Shown: piece by piece, positions 6,290 through 13,759 of the stretch
Layout: the number at the start of each line of letters is the position of its first letter
Numbering within the stretch: the stretch's first letter is position 1
IMG/VR virus record: IMGVR_UViG_3300049846_001179
Span: 1-20,939 of that record
Strand: one strand, 5' to 3'
Origin: a virus
Length of the DNA: 20,939 bases
Program-made: the position numbers and the translations under genes
Notes under the pieces: generated by a model
Told to the model about the DNA's origin: nothing
Database searches by the model: none
Seen by the model: the letters and a program-made list of their open reading frames with translations, nothing else

Positions 6290-9200
6290 ACCTCCTCCTC
6301 GAGCCGGATGACCGAGGTCCGCACGACCTCGCCGTTAGCCGCGCCGCTGGCGATCCACTCCTCGCCTTGTACGGTCTCGATGCTCACGTCGGAGACGATT
6401 CGGCCGTACATCATGAGGTCGGGATGGCTCGCCGTGTAGACCGTGCCGAGCGCCTGACGCTCGATCCACGGCAGGTATACGACCGGCGTCTGGCTACCGT
6501 AGAGCTCGCGGACGAGACCCTCCATGGAGAGCGGCGCGTCGAACCAGGTAGCCGCGGCCTCGCCACCTCCCGAGGCCGCGGCGTTCACGTAGTCCGCAGG
6601 TCCAGCCTGCCGAACTGCGGATAGGTCGGTGCCATCCGTCCACCCAAACTCTACAGACCGGCGCGATGGGCCGAAGTTCTGCGCCCGACGTGCGCCCGAG
6701 CGTCCCGTCGTTAGCGCCGTGTTCGGCGCGGTCTGCACCGTGCGCCCCCAGCTGTACCGGCGCCCAAACGCGAGGATGTGCCCGAGGACCATCGTCCCAA
6801 TCTCGAAGTAATCCTCGACCGTGTGCTGCGCAGGAATGGTGAGCCGGTACGCGTTGTACCGTGGGTCATTGTTCCACACGAGAAGGCCCGACCTGTGGAC
6901 GATAGCGCCGTTCGTGCCGCTCGACCCGAGGCCAGAGGTGTCCGACACCTCGAGGCGCAGCCGGCGCCCGCTCTGGTTCGTCCAGTTGCCTTCGCTGGAG
7001 TTGCTGATCGCCTTCGCCGTGAGCCCGGATGCTGCGGTCACGTCGGGCACGAAGCGCGCCCCCCGCAATACACCATGCGGCCAGAAGTAGCCAGCGCTCG
7101 TGGCGCTGCTCGTGTCGGGCTCGATGATCGTACCGTTACGCACCCACTTGAGCGGCCGGCTCTGCGCGGCCATGTCGATCACGCCGAGGCTAACCCATGC
7201 GCCGGCTCCGTTGCGCCCCTCGAGGGTAGCCGTGCGGAAGTTCACGCCGCCCAGGTAGAGCGCACCGAGAGGCCCTCGCAGCGGAGTGACTGCGCCGGCT
7301 CCCGTCTCGATGACCCACGTCAGCTGGTGCTGCGTGGCATCGACCGAGCGCCACGACTGACGCGGCGACGGGGCCTCGCTGACGAGGACGTTTGAGATCG
7401 CGTAGTCGTACCGCGGCGTGATCGTCCACTCGTCGCCGGCAAGCGTCGGGCCAGCCACGGCGCGGACTAGCGTGCCGTAATCGAGCGTCTGCGGGTACGC
7501 CGAGAATGGGCGCCCCGGCAGATCGGTCGGGAGCGTGAGGTTGTACACGCTGCTCACACCCGCAGCCGCCATCCAGCCCACGCCGTACCAGCGAGACTCG
7601 GCAGGGTTGACGAGCGAGAACTGCCCCCACGTGACCGACGTAGCCGCGGCAGTGATGCCCGCGTTGCTCACCGTGTTCACGTTCACGATGCGCTGAAACG
7701 GACGGAGCGTGACGAACCCGCCAGCGCCGGTCCCGAGGTAGACCACAGCGTTTGCAGTCGCACCGTTGTTCTCGAGGAAGGCGCGGATCTGGATGCGCGA
7801 GCCGGCCGTGATGGTTGCTGACCCGAGCGAGGCCCCACCGTTACTGTCGAGGACATCGACCGTCGTGCCCGAGCAGCGCACGCGGATGCCGTAGGTCTGC
7901 GTCCCGTTGCTCGACGCGAGACGGATCTCACTGCGATCCGTCGTCGCGATCCACTCCGCGAAAGCCGCCACCGTGTGGGGCGTCGTGAGCGCAGGGCCGG
8001 CCTGCGTGTACGTGTTGACGGCCGCAGCCGGGCTCACGATCGAGAGGTAGCCGGCAGCGTTGAGCGTGACCGTAGGCACGCCCGCCGTTGCGAGCGTCCA
8101 CCCGGCCGCGTCGGGGAGCCAGTGCGGATGCCACGTAAGGCGCGACCCGAGCAGTCTGTCCGAGGTCGCCTCGGTCGCCGGATACCAGGGCATGCACGCC
8201 GTGGAGTAGCCGGCGAACGTGGTGATCCCGATCTGCCCCGGCCACGTCGCGGAGTCCCACGAGGACACGAGGCGCAGCGTTCCGTTGTACGCCGAGATCG
8301 TACCGCTGACCCACTCGAAGCCGCCGGAGTTCCATGCGACGTTAGGCGTGCTGGCGTTCGGGAGCCCTACCTCGACCCAGTCGGTGAACACGTCCGAGGT
8401 GCTCCGCACGATCTGCGTCTGCTGGCTCGTCGCGAAGTCGAGAGCGAACACATAGACCGTGCCGTCCTCGTCGCGCGTGGCGCACAGTTCGGTGCTAGTC
8501 GAGAGTTGCCCGCCCACCGTGAGGTTCGCGCTCGGCGAGCCGAGGCCGGTGATCGTCTGCGAGAGGACGGTCTGCCACGCGACCCACGCGGAAGGCAGTA
8601 CCTTGTACAGCACCGTGGAGTTGGCGCCGTAGTCGTATGGAGCACTGCGCGATGAGGCGCAGAACACGACGAGGAACGTCCCCGATGGCGTGGCGACGAT
8701 GTCGTGAACACCGCCCGTGTAGTCGTTCGCAGCGGTCGTATTGTCCACGCTCTGCACAAGGGCAAACGACGTGCCCATGTCTGCACTCGCATAGTGCTTG
8801 AATGAGTCATCAACTGTCGCTGACGTGTCGCGGAAAGCGAGCAGCATGAGGATCTGCCCGTTTGAGTACGCCGCACGCAGCCGGCGCGGGACTATCACTG
8901 CGCCATCGAGTTCATCGCGGATCACGCTGTCCGCACTGCGCGTCCACGTTGCGCCGTCGTCCGTCGAGATCCACGCGCGGATCGTGTACTGCCCGCCGGT
9001 CACGGCCTTCGTGGCGAGCAGAAGCAGACGCCCCTCGGGGAGCTTCACGAGCGTGGGGCAGTACGCCACGAGCGCCGCAGCCTGCGTGTCCACGACAACC
9101 GTCGTCGTGGTGGCGCCGACTGTGCGAAGCACGACGAGGTTGCGGATCGACCCGGCAGACGTGAACCGCTGCGCCGTCGTGAGCATCGTTCCGTCGTCGC

Positions 9201-9591
9201 TGTGGATCGTGTGCATGTTGCCGTACTGGTTCGCAGCACCGCCCGACGCGAACGTATGCAGCGGGCTCCAGCCCGAGAACACGAGCGGCCCGTTCCACCC
9301 GAGCCAGTCGAGGCCATTCGTGCGAAGAGCAAAGGCGCCCGGCTCGATCTCTCCGTCAGGGGATGCCGACACACCGCCGGCTCGTACCGTCCGTACCGTG
9401 ATCGTGCTGCCCTCGAAGCTGTCGCCGCTCGCCTCGAGGACCATGTCGGTCGCGCGCGTGGGAACCGGAACGCCTGGACGCGGGCCAGCCTGTGAGAGCG
9501 TTGAGAGCGACTCGTTGAACGACGACGCGTTGATGCGCTCGTCGTGGACGAGGATGCCTCGCAGAGCGTTGACGGTAACGGCGTTCGCCAT
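6286..9591 (-). CDS. Large distal tail protein with sialidase-like (Asp-box) propeller (1101 aa)
   Basis: This is the longest gene here and comes directly after the tape measure, where distal tail proteins are encoded. The start at 9591 follows GGGGAGGCTGATC. Residues 209-216 (STDDGATW) are a perfect Asp box (SxDxGxTW), and residues 269-276 (SADMGTSF) are a second one with Ser-Phe at the end. Degenerate copies lie near 131 (HSDDGTML) and 397. Together with repeated strand pairs this suggests a sialidase-type beta propeller over about residues 100-470. Residues about 515-660 look like a concanavalin-type beta sandwich. The last 400 residues (VVYLPWIERQ, RIVSDVSIETVQ, RTSVIRLEEEV) resemble a distal tail C-terminal domain. 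Whether the propeller is an enzyme or only binds sugar cannot be seen. Confidence 0.75.
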   Translation of the reverse strand: MANAVTVNALRGILVHDERINASSFNESLSTLSQAGPRPGVPVPTRATDMVLEASGDSFEGSTITVRTVRAGGVSASPDGEIEPGAFALRTNGLDWLGWNGPLVFSGWSPLHTFASGGAANQYGNMHTIHSDDGTMLTTAQRFTSAGSIRNLVVLRTVGATTTTVVVDTQAAALVAYCPTLVKLPEGRLLLLATKAVTGGQYTIRAWISTDDGATWTRSADSVIRDELDGAVIVPRRLRAAYSNGQILMLLAFRDTSATVDDSFKHYASADMGTSFALVQSVDNTTAANDYTGGVHDIVATPSGTFLVVFCASSRSAPYDYGANSTVLYKVLPSAWVAWQTVLSQTITGLGSPSANLTVGGQLSTSTELCATRDEDGTVYVFALDFATSQQTQIVRSTSDVFTDWVEVGLPNASTPNVAWNSGGFEWVSGTISAYNGTLRLVSSWDSATWPGQIGITTFAGYSTACMPWYPATEATSDRLLGSRLTWHPHWLPDAAGWTLATAGVPTVTLNAAGYLSIVSPAAAVNTYTQAGPALTTPHTVAAFAEWIATTDRSEIRLASSNGTQTYGIRVRCSGTTVDVLDSNGGASLGSATITAGSRIQIRAFLENNGATANAVVYLGTGAGGFVTLRPFQRIVNVNTVSNAGITAAATSVTWGQFSLVNPAESRWYGVGWMAAAGVSSVYNLTLPTDLPGRPFSAYPQTLDYGTLVRAVAGPTLAGDEWTITPRYDYAISNVLVSEAPSPRQSWRSVDATQHQLTWVIETGAGAVTPLRGPLGALYLGGVNFRTATLEGRNGAGAWVSLGVIDMAAQSRPLKWVRNGTIIEPDTSSATSAGYFWPHGVLRGARFVPDVTAASGLTAKAISNSSEGNWTNQSGRRLRLEVSDTSGLGSSGTNGAIVHRSGLLVWNNDPRYNAYRLTIPAQHTVEDYFEIGTMVLGHILAFGRRYSWGRTVQTAPNTALTTGRSGARRAQNFGPSRRSVEFGWTDGTDLSAVRQAGPADYVNAAASGGGEAAATWFDAPLSMEGLVRELYGSQTPVVYLPWIERQALGTVYTASHPDLMMYGRIVSDVSIETVQGEEWIASGAANGEVVRTSVIRLEEEV

Positions 9592-9593
9592 GA

Positions 9594-11603
9594 TCAGCCT
9601 CCCCTCTGCCCGAGCCTACGTCCAGCGTTTAACGCACGAGGAAGGGTCGCGTTCGTTCGCAGGTGATCGCGCACGAAGTAGTCGAAGGACTTGTGCTTGT
9701 ACACGACCTGTACCGCGTGGCCGCTCCCGCCGCCCATGCCAGCGTTCGCTGCGCGGATGGTGTCGTCGCCGAGGAGGCTGCGCCCCATCGGGTTGAGCAC
9801 GGCCTCGCCGCGGCGCACGATCGCGGTCTGCTCGTCCGGCTGGCCGATGAGCCCGCCCTTGTGGAACTTCGGCTCGGTGCTTTGCACGGTCGCCAGCTGC
9901 ACGGCGCCGGCTGCGGCTGCACCCGCTGCGGCGAGCGCATTGAACGGGGGCGGCGCAGAAGCGAGCGCCTGGGCGACTGCTGCCGCTGTGTTGACGACGA
10001 CCTGTGCGATCTGGAGCGCCTTGTTCACCTCGAACGCCTTGCGCGCTGCTTCCTTCGCGTCCTCGACGCGCTCCTTTGCCTGACGCCGCTCTTCCTCGGT
10101 GGCGTCCTTGCCGAGACGCTTGCGTGCTGCGATGGCCTCCTCGACCTTGCTGTTCGCTTGCTCGGTGAAGAAGTCGCTCACCTGCTGGAGATTGCCGTAT
10201 AGGTCACTGGCGTAGGACTGCACCGACGAGAAGAACGCAGCCGCCTTCTCGACCGTGAAGGCTTCCTCGGCTTTCGTCCGCATTGCCTCAAGTGCGAGCA
10301 CCGCCTCGTCAGACATCGCCTTGAAGCGCATGCCGAGTTCCTCGGTAGGCGCACGCTGCATCGCGAGGTCGAGGTCAGCGATTAGGAGTTGCAGCTGCTC
10401 CACGTCCGAGAGCGGCTTTTGAGGAACCAGATCACGCAGCCGAGCCGAGTAAGACTCAAGGGCCTTCACTGACTCGTTGTTGATCGCCTGCGCCTGCGCT
10501 TCATATGCAGCCGCGCCCTTCTCAAGCTCCTTCGTCAGATCGGCCGTGTACTTCTCCGCATCCTTGACGGCTTGCTCCGCAGCCTTGATAGCCTCGGCGT
10601 CCTTCTTCTCTGCATCAGCCTTCGCTGCTGCTGCCTTGGCCTGCGCTTCCTTCGCCTTGGTAAGCGCCTCGGCGCGCTGCTTCGCAGCCTTCTCCGCTTC
10701 TGCAATGTCCTTCAGCGCCTCGGCGCTGGCGTCTGCCGCGGCACGAGTACGCTCAAGCGACGCAGCGTTCTTCGCAAGCGTGGCCGTCGCCGCGTTGACC
10801 GACTCTCCGAGTTCGGCGTAGCGTGCAGCTTCTTCGGCCGTTGCCTTGTTCGTGAGGATCTTTGCGCCAAGCAGACCGTACTCGATGCGCGTGGACTCTA
10901 GTGTCTGCTGTGCCGCTGCCGTCTCGGCTGCGTAACTCTCCTCGAGGGCATCAACGCTCGCATAAAGCGCATCGGTCTTTCTACGCAGCGCCTGCTCGTC
11001 GGCAGTCTCAAGCCCGGTCTTGATCTTGATCTCGTCGCTGATCGCACGCAGTTGATCAGCCACGGTCGCCGACGCATTGCCCGCCGCTATCTGTGCTTCG
11101 GCGAACGCATCGATCGCGACCTTCGCCTCTTCTGCGCGTTGAGCAGTATCGGCCAACAGCTCACCGATAGGCGCGAGCCCAGCGGCGAAGAGCGCCACGA
11201 CTGCGACAACAGGACCGAGCGCAGCACCGAAGCCACCGAACACCTCGGTACCGACCTCGCCGACATCGGCAAGGTCAGCCAAGTTGCGCGCCGTGTCGGC
11301 AAACTCTGGGCCAAGCATGCCGAGCCCGCCAGCCAGTTTGCCGGCAGATGATCCGACCTTCCCGAACTTGTCGCCGACGTTGCCGATGTCCGCAGCCGCA
11401 TCGCGTGCGCTCGACCCGGCGCTCTCCATCGCTCGTTTGCTGGCGTCTGCCGCAGCCTTTGCCGCACGCTCGCTGGCCTTGATGCTCTTGTTCAGCTCGG
11501 CCGTCATGAGACGTGCCTGCTCTGCCGTCAGACCGGGGATGCTCTCCAGCTGCTGGCGCAGTCCAGAGAGGTTGGCATCGACTGACAGTTCTACGCTAGC
11601 CAT
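9594..11603 (-). CDS. Tape measure protein (669 aa)
   Basis: The ATG at 11603 is preceded by TAGGGGGATTC, with the TAG being the upstream stop. The protein is very rich in Ala, Lys, Glu and Gln and mostly helical. Residues 40-75 are a heptad-like helix, residues 122-150 are a hydrophobic stretch (ALGPVVAVVALFAAGLAP), and residues about 290-400 are a long coiled coil (EKAAKQRAEALTKAKEAQAK and similar). A second Ala-rich hydrophobic part precedes the C-terminal signature FHKGGLIG and IVRRGEAVLNPMGR (from residue 580), which is typical of tape measure C-termini. It sets tail length; with the usual rule of about 0.15 nm per residue, the tail would be near 100 nm. No lytic domain is seen. Confidence 0.93.
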   Translation of the reverse strand: MASVELSVDANLSGLRQQLESIPGLTAEQARLMTAELNKSIKASERAAKAAADASKRAMESAGSSARDAAADIGNVGDKFGKVGSSAGKLAGGLGMLGPEFADTARNLADLADVGEVGTEVFGGFGAALGPVVAVVALFAAGLAPIGELLADTAQRAEEAKVAIDAFAEAQIAAGNASATVADQLRAISDEIKIKTGLETADEQALRRKTDALYASVDALEESYAAETAAAQQTLESTRIEYGLLGAKILTNKATAEEAARYAELGESVNAATATLAKNAASLERTRAAADASAEALKDIAEAEKAAKQRAEALTKAKEAQAKAAAAKADAEKKDAEAIKAAEQAVKDAEKYTADLTKELEKGAAAYEAQAQAINNESVKALESYSARLRDLVPQKPLSDVEQLQLLIADLDLAMQRAPTEELGMRFKAMSDEAVLALEAMRTKAEEAFTVEKAAAFFSSVQSYASDLYGNLQQVSDFFTEQANSKVEEAIAARKRLGKDATEEERRQAKERVEDAKEAARKAFEVNKALQIAQVVVNTAAAVAQALASAPPPFNALAAAGAAAAGAVQLATVQSTEPKFHKGGLIGQPDEQTAIVRRGEAVLNPMGRSLLGDDTIRAANAGMGGGSGHAVQVVYKHKSFDYFVRDHLRTNATLPRALNAGRRLGQRGG

Positions 11604-11611
11604 GAATCCCC

Positions 11612-12187
11612 CTACGCTGCGAGCCGGCGGGTCGCAGCCTGTAGTGCCTTGTCGATCTGCGGGAGGCGCTGCTTGACCAGCTTCTTGCCGTAATCAAGCA
11701 CGACAATCTTCCAGACGTTCTTCCCGTCGCGCGGGCGTGCGCTATCGACGTTGAGCTTGAACACGCCTACCGGGCGCCGGGTGCGCGTATACCGCTCGAC
11801 CGTGTAGCCCTCGGGAATGGTCCCCGTGTTGCGGTACTGCTGCATGATGGTCGAGAACTCATTGCCATCCACGCGGCGCCCGAGGCGAGAGAACGGACCA
11901 GGGCGATGCACGTAGTACGTCGCCTTCGTGTTCGAGAACACCACGCCCTTGAGGTGCGTGGGCGTGACCCGCATCTCGTAGTCGATGCCATCGCCGGTCT
12001 TACCCGTGCGGCGCGTGACGTTCTGATACCACTCGCCTCGCGCATACTCGGTGATGTCCGACGCGATGCTCTCGACCTCGCGCTTGATCTCTGCGTAGGT
12101 CGTGGAGATCATACGGTCGAGCGCGGCCTCGAGCTCTGGCCCGATGGATACGGATGCGCGCCCGACCGTGATCTTCTTACCCGCCAC
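11612..12187 (-). CDS. HK97-gp10-like neck or tail-completion protein (191 aa), GTG start
   Basis: I chose the GTG at 12187 because GGGGGA lies three bases before it, the same spacing as at the tape measure start. The frame is open further upstream, but those residues (SSRGGASSTRRR) overlap the frameshifted chaperone and look like shadow. Residues 17-58 form a helix (ELEAALDRMISTTYAEIKRE, then VESIASDITEYAR). They are followed by TRRTGKTGDGIDYEMRV, then KGVVFSNTKATYYVHRPGP, which match the 'helix, Thr-Gly-Lys turn, strands, YxVxxG' layout of HK97-gp10-like proteins. A basic C-terminal helix ends the chain. Members of that family join head to tail and usually lie before the major tail gene, so the position here is unusual. 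Confidence 0.68.
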   Translation of the reverse strand: MAGKKITVGRASVSIGPELEAALDRMISTTYAEIKREVESIASDITEYARGEWYQNVTRRTGKTGDGIDYEMRVTPTHLKGVVFSNTKATYYVHRPGPFSRLGRRVDGNEFSTIMQQYRNTGTIPEGYTVERYTRTRRPVGVFKLNVDSARPRDGKNVWKIVVLDYGKKLVKQRLPQIDKALQAATRRLAA

Positions 12188-12727
12188 CGATCCCCCAGAA
12201 GGCTCGCGCCTCGGGGGACATACTATCACCTTCGCGCGCCTTCCCACGTTGAGGCTTAGACGGCGGCGTGTGCTTGATGCGCCACCACGCGAGGACGCGC
12301 TCTTGCTGGTCGCGTGTCCACCCATAGAACGCGTCGGGATCGCCGCAGAACGTGAGCCCTAGTTCAAGGGCTACGGCGTCGAGGGCTCCGGCTTCGGATC
12401 GGTAAAACCCTCGACGGTCGCGACCTCGGGCTCGCGCGGGATCGCCTCGATCACGAGGTCGAGGGCTTCCTTGCCAGCCGTGTAAATCTCGGCCTCGGTC
12501 ACGCCCAGGGCGACCAACTCGTCAACGACGGCGCCGCCGTAGGCGAGGGTATCGTACTTGCAGCCGGCGAGCGTGGCCTTCAGCGGCTTGCTCGCCCAGC
12601 ACACGCCGAGCGCCGCACCTAGTCCGCGCAGGGCGCTAACGCCCACGGCGATCGTGACCTCGCGCGCCGCCATGAACGACGACGGCTTCTTGAGCGTGAC
12701 CTTGTGCTTCCCGAGAGTGACTTCCAT
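12177..12727 (-). CDS. Tail assembly chaperone, long form made by -1 frameshift (GT-like, 183 aa)
   Basis: Reading shifts by -1 at GGGTTTT (12410-12404), after Phe108, and goes on in the -1 frame from base 12404 to TAA 12179-12177, adding 75 residues. The added part begins YRSEAGALDAVALELGLTF and contains DPDAFYGWTRDQQERVLAWW, then RIKHTPPSKPQ. This 'YxxW, then ERVLAWWRxK' helix pattern is typical of the T domain of frameshifted siphovirus chaperones. No suitable start codon or ribosome site begins this stretch in its own frame, which leaves frameshifting as the simple explanation. The long form is known in phage lambda to bind the tail tube protein while the shared part binds the tape measure. 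The end overlaps the GTG of the next gene. Confidence 0.85.
12371..12727 (-). CDS. Tail assembly chaperone, short form (G-like, 118 aa)
   Basis: The ATG at 12727 follows GAAGGAGGAAGG. The protein begins MEVTLGKHKVTLKKPSSF, a strand pair usual in siphovirus tail chaperones. It continues as helices (MAAREVTIAVGVSALRGLGA, YGGAVVDELVALGV, GKEALDLVIEAIP) and ends in an acidic, proline-rich tail (VEGFTDPKPEPSTP). It lies between the major tail protein and the tape measure, where this chaperone is always found in siphoviruses. It should coat the tape measure during tail assembly and be absent from the finished virion. Codons 107-108 (GGT TTT) lie in a slippery heptamer that yields the longer form. 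Confidence 0.85.
   Translation of the reverse strand: MEVTLGKHKVTLKKPSSFMAAREVTIAVGVSALRGLGAALGVCWASKPLKATLAGCKYDTLAYGGAVVDELVALGVTEAEIYTAGKEALDLVIEAIPREPEVATVEGFTDPKPEPSTP
12404..12410 (-). promoter_or_regulatory. Programmed -1 frameshift site GGGTTTT
   Basis: On the minus strand the heptamer reads G GGT TTT in the zero frame, an exact X XXY YYZ slippery sequence. After slippage the tRNAs re-pair on GGG TTT, and the next codon is TAC. Downstream, two mutually exclusive stems share one arm: bases 12382-12388 or bases 12367-12372 can pair with bases 12354-12360. The stop codon of the short form lies in this region. The spacer to the farther stem is about 15 bases, longer than usual, so any stimulatory role is uncertain. 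Confidence 0.82.
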
Positions 12728-12749
12728 CCTTCCTCCTTCAGACGTGAAA

Positions 12750-12779
12750 CGCCCCCCGCACCATGTAGCACGGGGGGCG
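12750..12779 (-). terminator. GC-rich hairpin after the major tail protein gene
   Basis: Arms CGCCCCCCG (12779-12771) and CGGGGGGCG (12758-12750) on the minus strand are perfectly paired across 12 bases, and two wobble pairs plus one G-C pair could extend the stem inward. It is followed by GTTTC only, so there is no real U-tract. It may stop some transcription or protect or mark an RNA 3' end. The ribosome site of the chaperone gene starts shortly after it. Confidence 0.5.
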
Positions 12780-12788
12780 CGTCAACCT

Positions 12789-12803
12789 GTAAGCGATGCT
12801 TAC
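12789..12803 (-). promoter_or_regulatory. Triloop hairpin just after the major tail protein stop codon
   Basis: GTAAGC and GCTTAC pair perfectly around a three-base loop (ATC on the minus strand). The hairpin begins eight bases after the stop codon of the major tail gene and is followed nine bases later by the larger GC-rich hairpin. The same pairing of elements is seen around the capsid gene. Confidence 0.45.
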
Positions 12804-12811
12804 GAGTTCGG

Positions 12812-13306
12812 TCAGGTCGCCGTGATGGTGCCGTAGACCGTGCCGTTGATGGTGAACGTGTTGGGGTCACCCTCGGCGAAGTCGATGGAACAGTGGCATC
12901 CGTTGAGGACGATAGTATGGTCCGCGGCGTCGCCGAAGTTGGTGCCCTCGATGGTGAGGGTCAGCTTCAGACCGTACACGTCAGAGCCGCTGATGGTGCT
13001 CACAGCGGAGGCGAACGCGCCAGTCTTGTTCACGGCATCCCAGATGAGCTTGTCGGTAGCATCGCTCAGGTCTGCCATATGGCAAGACACGCTGAAGGTC
13101 GGGAACGACCGGTTCGTGAGACGAACGGACCCGAGCTCTCCACGGTCGAGGTACGTGGTCGCCTCGGTGTTCCCCTGGTTCAGACCAGAGAGCGAGAAAT
13201 CTCCAGACTCCAGAGAGAGCGTCAAAGAGAGCGGCGTCGGCGTGGTCCCGTCTGCGAAAACCAGCGTGGCATCGCGAAAGTTCTTAATCACCGTAGATGC
13301 GGCCAT
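12812..13306 (-). CDS. Major tail (tube) protein (164 aa)
   Basis: The ATG at 13306 follows TAGGGGGACATC, where TAG is the stop of the gene before. The protein is almost all strand: NFRDATLVFADG, TPLSLTLSLESGDFSLSGL, RGELGSVRLTNRSFPTFSVS, YGLKLTLTIEG, DHTIVLNGCHCSIDFAEGD and NTFTINGTVYGTIT. One helix (DATDKLIWDAVNKTG) lies in the middle. This 'sandwich with one helix' layout fits tail tube proteins. It lies between the terminator candidate and the chaperones, which is the standard place for the tube gene. It should form stacked hexamer rings of the tail. Strong hairpins follow the gene, consistent with separate handling of a highly expressed message. Confidence 0.85.
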   Translation of the reverse strand: MAASTVIKNFRDATLVFADGTTPTPLSLTLSLESGDFSLSGLNQGNTEATTYLDRGELGSVRLTNRSFPTFSVSCHMADLSDATDKLIWDAVNKTGAFASAVSTISGSDVYGLKLTLTIEGTNFGDAADHTIVLNGCHCSIDFAEGDPNTFTINGTVYGTITAT

Positions 13307-13315
13307 GATGTCCCC

Positions 13316-13759
13316 CTATTGAAGCGGAAGCGTGTGAACGATGCGGAACGTTATCACACCGACGACCCATTCGCCGAGTACCGACGTTTCGCGCGTGGTG
13401 CTGATGAGCTGCACCTTGTAGGACGAGGGCCACGTCGCGTCGTAGACCATCAGCTTGTTCACCACGCTCTGCTCGCCGTCGAGGGCATCGTCGTAACTGT
13501 CGCTCATGCCCTTCGGCGCGAGGCGCCAGGAGTAGCGCACCTCGAGCGTCGTCTCCACGAGAAGGCCCTCGGCCGGGCGCCCGCGGTAGGCGCGCAGGTC
13601 GTCCGTCGAGGTCGGATGCACGGCGAACGCCTTGTGGGCGATGCTGTCGGCGTCACGCCCGAAGTTGTCGGGAGCCACGCGCGACTCCTTCCACCCGGTG
13701 AGCGTGAGGATGCGAGCGGTCACGTCCTCGCGCAGCTGCCGTACCGTCTTGCTCGCCAT
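13316..13759 (-). CDS. Tail terminator candidate (147 aa)
   Basis: The ATG at 13759 shares its A with the stop of the adaptor gene (TGATG); a longer frame upstream would lie inside that gene. The N-terminal helix (SKTVRQLREDVTARILTLTG) is followed by a loop and strands (AFAVHPTSTDDLRAYRG, GLLVETTLEVRYSWRL) and later VQLISTTRETSVLGEWVVGV and ITFRIVHTLP. This alpha/beta order with a long central strand pair is usual for siphovirus tail terminators (lambda gpU-like), which cap the tail tube and join the neck. It sits directly before the major tail protein, as terminators normally do. It could instead be a stopper protein. Confidence 0.68.
   Translation of the reverse strand: MASKTVRQLREDVTARILTLTGWKESRVAPDNFGRDADSIAHKAFAVHPTSTDDLRAYRGRPAEGLLVETTLEVRYSWRLAPKGMSDSYDDALDGEQSVVNKLMVYDATWPSSYKVQLISTTRETSVLGEWVVGVITFRIVHTLPLQ

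Noticed and set aside
8798-9796. Plus-strand open frame (332 codons) antisense to the distal tail gene
   Set aside because: It crosses the boundary of two real minus-strand genes and its composition is that of a shadow.
12188-12325. Upstream extension of the gp10-like gene to an ATG at 12325
   Set aside because: The added 46 residues are Ser- and Arg-rich, have no ribosome site, and lie in the stretch explained by the -1 chaperone frame. The GTG at 12187 has the GGGGGA site.
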